A stretch of 64,000 bases of DNA from Haematococcus lacustris (taxonomy: Eukaryota > Chlorophyta > Chlorophyceae > Chlamydomonadales > Haematococcaceae), in the NCBI GenBank assembly GCA_030144725.1, contig JASKMD010000011.1, forward strand, positions 7,524,058-7,588,057, in the 5' to 3' direction. The notes beneath the pieces are model-generated. The model had not been told where the DNA came from, did no database searches, and was given only the letters and a program-made list of their open reading frames with translations. This document shows, one piece after another, positions 57,902 through 64,000 of this stretch (position 1 is its first letter; each line of letters starts with the position of its first letter). The translations under genes were made by a program, and so were the position numbers.

Positions 57902-58210
57902 CTACAGCATGTGCTGTACCCGCAGCTGAGTCGCACATGTTGCGCAAAGGCGCACGACCCTGACATCCTTGGCAGGAATGATAACGCCGCTTGTCACGTC
58001 TTGCAGCTTGGCCTTGGCAATGCGACAGAATTGTTTCAAGTCCAGCTTGACGAGCTCGCAGTCCCCGATGCAGCGTCTCCGGTGAATCTTGCAGGCACTG
58101 CTGTCAATGTCAACGCAAGCGCTCTTGTAGCCCCAATGCAGGAGGTCCAGAGCGGGCTCTGCAGCACCGATTGCAGCAACGCAGCCCGGGCACAAAACCT
58201 TGGGGGCCAT
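57902..58210 (-). CDS. Probable Cys-rich exon, perhaps 5' part of the kinase gene
   Basis: On the minus strand this gives VLCPGCVAAIGAAEPALDLL, then CVDIDSSACKIHRRRCIGDC and KLDLKQFCRIAKAKLQDV. The CPxC and later paired cysteines suggest a small zinc-binding domain. It lies upstream of the kinase exons on the same strand, but I could not fix its splice sites. It could also be a separate gene. Confidence 0.4.
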   Translation of the reverse strand: MAPKVLCPGCVAAIGAAEPALDLLHWGYKSACVDIDSSACKIHRRRCIGDCELVKLDLKQFCRIAKAKLQDVTSGVIIPAKDVRVVRLCATCATQLRVQHML

Positions 58211-60870
58211 GGCAGAGCATCAGCAACACTTGCCCTCCCACCTGCCTTCCACCTGCCTTCCACCTGCATTCCACGATGGAATGCAGTAAGGGGCGAGGAC
58301 AGCTCAATCAGAATCCAGCATCTCACGGCATGCATCTCCAGCAGGTTTAAGGGTGCTGTCCTGCTGGCGGCTGGCACATGGCAGCATGGCAGCAGGTGCG
58401 TGCGGGCCACTGCTACGCCTGCTCCTGCACCAGGTGTGGGTGTAGCCCAGTGTGACCTCAGCAGCAGGAGAAGCAAGCACCTCAGGAAACCCCATGTCCC
58501 ATGTCCCACCAGCTCCCCATGTACTCATGTCACCTACACCTCAGGAAACTCATAAACTCATGTCCAACCAGCTCGCCTTCTGGCTTGGACCCTGCTTTGA
58601 CCTGACTTGGAGAATAGACCAAGATGCATGTCAGTGCTTTGCCCTCTAGCTTGTCATCCAGCGTAAACCAGGTTTTCTTTCAGCAGGAGCCATGAAGATG
58701 CCCGTCACTGGATGCCATGTCCTGATGCTAACGATGATGGTAATGGTAAGTTGCGACCCTTCACTCTTCTTCCATGACCACTCCAAGACTACCCACCTGC
58801 TGTATCTTGCGCCGCATGTGCCAGTGCTGCAGCCGCCATTGATTTGTTTGATGAAGTGCTGCAAACCGATGTTGCCTTGAAGTTGAGCCGCGAAGATGCG
58901 CTCTGCAAGCACCTCAGGATAGACTACATTAGTGGACATGCACCGGTGCCACAACACATACATGCACATTGCAAGGCAGGGAGGAGTTTGCACCTTGCAC
59001 GCACGCCCACTCATATGACATGCTCCATCCCCGCATACATTGGCACTCAGCTTACCGTGTGTACAAGTTCCATGCTCGCATGGGTCTGATGAAGGGCCTG
59101 ATTGACTGTATCATCCGGCTGGGCAGGCCGGTGGGTGCAACGCAACTCACTTGTACATGTGTGGCTCAGGCGTCACTGGACTAGCCAGTCAGCTCTAGGG
59201 TTGGTTGTTTCTTTTGGCCAGGCTAGTAGCCTTATAAGCATCAAGCTGTCAGTTTTGATGGGGTGCCCAGTGGTCTAGGGGGGAAGTGCCATCAGTTTGC
59301 AGTTTGTGGTCATCAAGGGTGCGACCGAGGATGCTCCAATGTGATTGTAACATAGCGATATTACCCACAGTCGAACATGTTGTCCCATGTTAAATGAGTT
59401 TTGTTTGTCTGCAAGTCAAGATGGTCAAGGCTGGTTGGGCATGTGCCGTTACCGTGGGACATTGGGTGCCTGCATCAAGCGAGGCTCATTGTGGTGGTAA
59501 GCAGGGTCATGTGTTGTAGTTATGCCAGGAATAATAGATCACGCAGCATGTCAGTGAATGCCACATCATGATGCAACCCTAATTACAACCCTTCCCTCTT
59601 CTTCCTAGACCATTCCAAGACTACCCACACACCTGCAACACGCTCCGCATGTGCCTGGCTTGCTGCCTCTGCAAGAACAACATAAACTAATACCGCAAAT
59701 GTGCATCATAAGGATGGATTATGTATTTACCTTGTCAGCACGCCCACATTGTTGCGAAAGCCTTGCGCTGGCCGCTCTGCACGACAGGCGAGAAGGCGAA
59801 TGTTTTTTTAGCTTGACAGCAACAATTGCATGGCAGCACACTCACCACATTCGTGGGGTTCGTTTTGCCCGATTCTAGAGCACTTGCGGACTGCGGGTTA
59901 CTTGCTGCGGGCGCAGGCGCATGGTATTCCAGCATGGTGGTATAGCCATGTAGCCATACCCGGCTGGCGGTTTCGGTGTGTCACAAATCGCAGTAATAGC
60001 ACCAGCAGTACCAGCGACAGAAACCAGCAGCAGCACCAGCTACTGCCGGCACTGCAAGAAGGTAATCAGGAATACAGAGTATACGTATTGTCAGTCAGGG
60101 AAAGATGAAGGAATAGTAAAGTCTGTGAAGTCGATGGTTTGGGCCATGGTCGTGTGTTTGCAACCACAACAACAACAACCACCCACACGTTCAGGCGTGA
60201 GTGAAATATCGACGTTGTCTCATACCATTCCCATGCACCAGCGACTGTGCTAGTGTTTCTACGACTGAGGCAAGATTAGTCGCATTGCAGTGCTTAACAG
60301 AAGAATGTTGGATTACAACGCATGTCAATCACGAGCAGGGGATATGTTACGACTGGGGACAAGCTTCCTTTACCTATCTAAACACAATGTAGAAACATGC
60401 ATTCTACTGCTCCTAATTCTGACGCTGAAAAATAAAGCAAGTCATGGATGCATGCCATTATTCACAGGCGACGCTCACTGTGCCACGTTCATGCACCTCC
60501 GTACTGAGTTCAAGACAGCTAGGTTCACAACATTGCAGCTGAGTAGACACATCCTAACGAGACACATGAGCTCGTAGCCTTGCCTGAACTGTGGCGACAG
60601 AGCAGCATCTGACTATGCTTACCCCTGGGGCTATGGACGAGGCACCCATTTGTTGACCAGCCTGCCTGCCTGCCAACCTGCCCCTACACCCCAAAAACAC
60701 ATGCTAGGCGGGTATACCAGTCGAGCTCCCAATCCCAACCTCCCCACCTTCCCAAACATCCATTGCATGTTCCTTCCAACATCCCGTCGTTCCCTTGACC
60801 TGAGGCCCCATTCCTTGTAACACAGCTGTCACTGCTCACATGTTGAGCTCCACATATTGCACTCCACTAC
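58211..60870. other. Intergenic, with dispersed repeat copies; no confirmed gene
   Basis: It contains an unexpanded copy of the minisatellite flank at 58370-58477 and diverged copies of a ~150-base segment at 58685-58890 and 59550-59700 that is also at 57120-57310. Within the middle copy a minus-strand frame VLAERIFAAQLQGNIGLQHF looks protein-like. Plus-strand HSAYRVYKFHARMGLMKGLI at about 59045-59105 is of unknown meaning. A TGTAA on the minus strand at 60319-60315 may serve the pyruvate formate-lyase gene. Confidence 0.4.
58286..58350. repeat. Dispersed ~65-bp repeat, copy 1
   Basis: CAGTAAGGGGCGAGGACAGC and the following bases recur nearly unchanged at 61219-61281. Confidence 0.85.
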
Positions 60871-63827
60871 TTACATGTTGTCATGGAATGTCCTGGCAAT
60901 GACCTGCAGCAGCAGCACCAACAGTATTAGACACGACCTTATGTGCATGATACAACCATTACAACACTCATTATAATACACCGCAAATAATACAACACAG
61001 ACACTAGACATCAATAGTGCACATCGGTTGTACCCACCTCCAACTGCTGCTCCCGGGTCAGTTTGGCAAAGTGCACTGCATAGCCCGACACACGAATGGT
61101 CAGGCTGGGGTAGTTCTCAGGATGGTCCATGGCGTCCTGCATGGCCAGCCACAACGAACAACAGCAAGGTGCGAGTGCAACCTTTTGATTAGTGATGTTA
61201 AAGCAGATGTCGAAATGCAGTAAGGGGCGAGGGCAGCTCATACAGAATCCAGCATCTCAGGGCATACATCTCCAACAGGTTGTAGAGTGCAGCAACTCCA
61301 GGCATACATCACTTGAGCAGGTATCAACATCTCAACAGGTAGAGTCCGTCTGCTAAGGAACAACAAGACAGCAAATACGCACAGGGCTAAAGCAACAGAA
61401 CACAACTTGGATGTCACATTTCTACCCAATGGATATGTCCTGCTACCTAACTTGCCCTTTCCTGCACACTCTCCCTCCCACCCTACCTGCAGCATCTCGC
61501 GTGACAACACATTCACGTTCAGATGGTGCCCTCCCTGCTGGAAGTAGCCGTCCAGCACAGCTGACAGGTTGCGGGCGCGGTCCTGCGGCCCACCCTTGCC
61601 CAGCACCTGCAGCCACACCACCACCACCACATGTTGCACCTGCACTCACTGCAATGCTGCACATCTCAGCAAGCAGCATGATGTTTGCAAAACAGCAGCC
61701 AGCATGTTACTGACCTGTGGCACCAGGCAGAAGGTGTTGGAAACGCCGTCTAAGCAAGCTCCATACGGAAGCTTAGCCACCGAGTTCAGCGAGGCTAGGG
61801 CACCGCTTGCATCACGGCCGTGCAGGGGGTTGGCACCAGGGGCGAATGGCTGGCCTGCCTTGCGGCCGTCAGGCGTTGAGCCGGTCTTCTTGCCGTACAC
61901 CTGTCAGGGGGTGCAGGCCCCATGGTCAGGTGTCAGTGCCACTGACTGTGTCATGCGACATTGCACATTGCCATGACACCTACACGGAGCAATGCATAGG
62001 GCGGCAGGGGAGGGAGGGGAGGAGCCTGTTCAGGGCATGGCACTCACCACATTGCTGGTGATGGTGAGCACCGACAGCGTTGGGATGCTGTTGCGGTAGG
62101 TGTGCTGCTTGCTCAGCTTCTCGCTGAATGTGGTGGCCACCCAGGTGGCGATCTCATCAGCCTTGTCCTCATCATTGCCGTACCTGCACACAGGCCATGG
62201 GGCAGCATCAGGCAGGCAGGGGCAGGGCCGGGTGCGGAACCAAGCACCAGGGGCTGTTGCCAGGAGTGCAACCAGAGAGGTGTCAGGGGTAGCCCTGCGC
62301 GCCCAGCGTCTCACTCACTTGGGGAACTCGCCCTCCACCTTGAAGTCCACAGCGATGCCCTTGTCATTCAGAATGGGGGTCACCTGCGCGGTGCAGCAGA
62401 CAGTCCACCCACATGTAACAAGGACATAAAAGGCATGCACAAACCTGCCACTTAAGGCCTGGCCATTGATCTGGGTCAAACAGGTCAACAGGCCACACAG
62501 CAGGGTTGAGCAGCAGCAGCAGCAGTACCAGACATCCAGGCAACATAACCAGCAGGCAGTTGTTAGACACTGACCTTGGCATACTTGATTGCTGACAAAG
62601 AGTCAGCCACCACAGACAAGCCCGAAATGCCAAAGGCCAGCAGGCGGCGCACGTGGGTGTCATGCAGCGCCATCTGCAGCCGCTCGTAGTTGTACTGCGC
62701 AAGCACAGGGGCAAGCAAACACATTTAGGTCCATTCATCATGAGGTCCAAGAAGACTGTCCATCTGCAGGCTGCATTTCTTTGACTCCGTTGAGTTCCAG
62801 CTCAAGATCACTACAGAGTCATCAACTGCAGCTTGGTGTGGAGAAGTGTGACCCTAGCAAAATCGCTACAGAAGCATCCACGGCAGCTTGGTGCCAACCC
62901 TTAACACACATACCTTGTCGTGCATGTAGTGAATGACGTTCATGGTGTTGCAGTACAAGCCTGCCAGCCACTCCATGCCTGCGCATCACACAAAATATAC
63001 CCAAGCCAGAATTAGGTCATCAGATTAGGTCACACCATGTCAGGTCTGACATGGTAATGTGTGGGCAGGCTGGCTGTGACAGCCTGCAAGGCCCTGCCTG
63101 CCCCTCACCCGCTTCCAGCTTGGCCTTGACCTCCTCAAAGTCCAGTGGCGCCGTCTTGTTGTGCAGCGGGGCAAACTTGGGGCCCACCTGATCGCCACTC
63201 ACCTCATCACGGCCCTGCAGCAGCACCAGCCAGACAGCAGCGCAAGTCAGCAGACTAGAGTGTAGAGCTAAGAGGCCAGCAGCAGGAAGGCAAGAGAGCA
63301 GGTGGTGACTGGCCCAGGCATGGGTATCCCCAGCCTCTCATTCATCCCATACAGGTCCTCATCATGCGTAGACCTCACCTCGTTCATAATGTAAAGCAGC
63401 AGCTTGGGCAGGTTTGCACGTGCACCAAAGAATTGCATGTCCTTGCCGATGTTCATGGCGCTCACACAGCATGCAATGCCTGTAGGCAGGAACATCAAGC
63501 GATGTGTTAGGAGATGCATGGATTTATATATACACATATATCAAACATGCAGCTACGGCACCATGAACGCACCAAACCCAGTGCAACACTAGCACAAGCT
63601 GCTGACTAAGCCACATGGGGCAGCAACATCACCAGCAGCAGCCTCAGCAAGCTCAGTATTAAGTTGAGACCCAACACACCCCATCCCATCAGTATTGGGC
63701 TGCTGCACACTCATGATGAGCTCAGGTCACGCGCTTGTCAGCTACAGGACGCACCATAGTCTGAGCCAAACAGCTTGCTCATCATGGCGTCATTCTCGTA
63801 CTGGATGCTGCTCGTGTCGAGGGACAC
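60871..63827 (-). CDS. PFL1: Pyruvate formate-lyase, C-terminal part (5' end beyond window)
   Basis: Eleven minus-strand exons: 63827-63755, 63479-63379, 63214-63109, 62978-62914, 62694-62575, 62383-62319, 62183-62048, 61900-61715, 61606-61487, 61136-61038, 60903-60871. Phases close and give the last 367 residues. The two catalytic cysteines are in [15 protein letters not shown]. The glycyl-radical loop is [15 protein letters not shown]. Other family blocks are [19 protein letters not shown] and [15 protein letters not shown], and the end is [10 protein letters not shown]. The enzyme splits pyruvate and CoA to acetyl-CoA and formate during dark anoxia. In Chlamydomonas it acts in plastid and mitochondria and needs an activating enzyme. 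The N-terminal half and any targeting signal are outside the window. Confidence 0.97.
61219..61281. repeat. Dispersed ~65-bp repeat, copy 2, in a PFL intron
   Basis: It matches 58286-58350 in the same orientation and lies between the last-but-two and last-but-one PFL exons. Confidence 0.85.
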
Positions 63828-64000
63828 CTACAGCGGGCAGGGGCAACATTAACAGGTTGCAGATTCAACAGGTTGTAGCAATGGGCAGGGGCAACGGGCA
63901 GAAGCAACATGAACAGGTGTTGCAGCGGGCAAGGGCAACAGCAACATGTTCCAGCTTCTTGCAACTCCCTGTTGTCGCCTCCTTAACGTAAGGAGGCTGG
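63828..64000 (-). other. PFL intron running off the window
   Basis: No exon is visible here. It holds CAACAGGTTGCAG and GGGCAGGGGCAAC repeats upstream of the GTAG acceptor. Confidence 0.6.

Overview
The window is nuclear DNA of a eukaryote, most likely a chlorophyte green alga of the Chlamydomonadales. The evidence is short exons split by many GT-AG introns, gene types typical of green algae (a chloroplast-type DnaJ/ferredoxin fusion, pyruvate formate-lyase, a zinc-chaperone GTPase), TGTAA motifs placed like algal polyadenylation signals, and very heavy GC-rich microsatellite and minisatellite content. A Haematococcus-like genome would fit, but this is inference. There is no bacterial operon logic, and nearly every long open frame in the repeats is an artefact.

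Left third (1-20.6 kb) holds most of one gene cluster. A probable thylakoid-lumen TPR-like protein (minus, 961-3196) diverges from a COA5/PET191 cytochrome-oxidase assembly factor (plus, 3276-3883). A 12-exon membrane-anchored pepsin-family aspartic protease (minus, 7560-12405) diverges from a 9-exon ZNG1/CobW-type GTPase (plus, 12948-16189), and a decayed fragment resembling the protease lies at about 5.9 kb. After a G-rich tract and a 500-base assembly gap come the last four exons of the checkpoint kinase ATR (19640-20554).

Middle (20.8-45.4 kb) is repeat-dominated. It contains arrays built from perfect palindromes (CTACAGTACTGTAG; a GGTACC-centred motif; a GTCGAC-centred motif), CAG/G-run arrays, (GGGCT)n, (CATCAC)n and (CCCA)n blocks, two inverted copies of a retroelement fragment, a non-autonomous LTR retrotransposon with a 5-bp target-site duplication, and a 3.4-kb hAT transposon with an 8-bp target-site duplication. 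Six recurring, roughly 70-base intron-like modules are embedded in the G-rich tracts.

Right third (46-64 kb) holds a DnaJ/4Fe-4S ferredoxin fusion (plus, secure from 46087 to 50796), a kinase-like protein whose kinase domain ends just after DFG (minus, 52592 to at least 56934), and the C-terminal 367 residues of pyruvate formate-lyase (minus, 60871-63827, running off the window). Exon chains were derived by hand from splice sites and reading phase. All the main chains close in frame.
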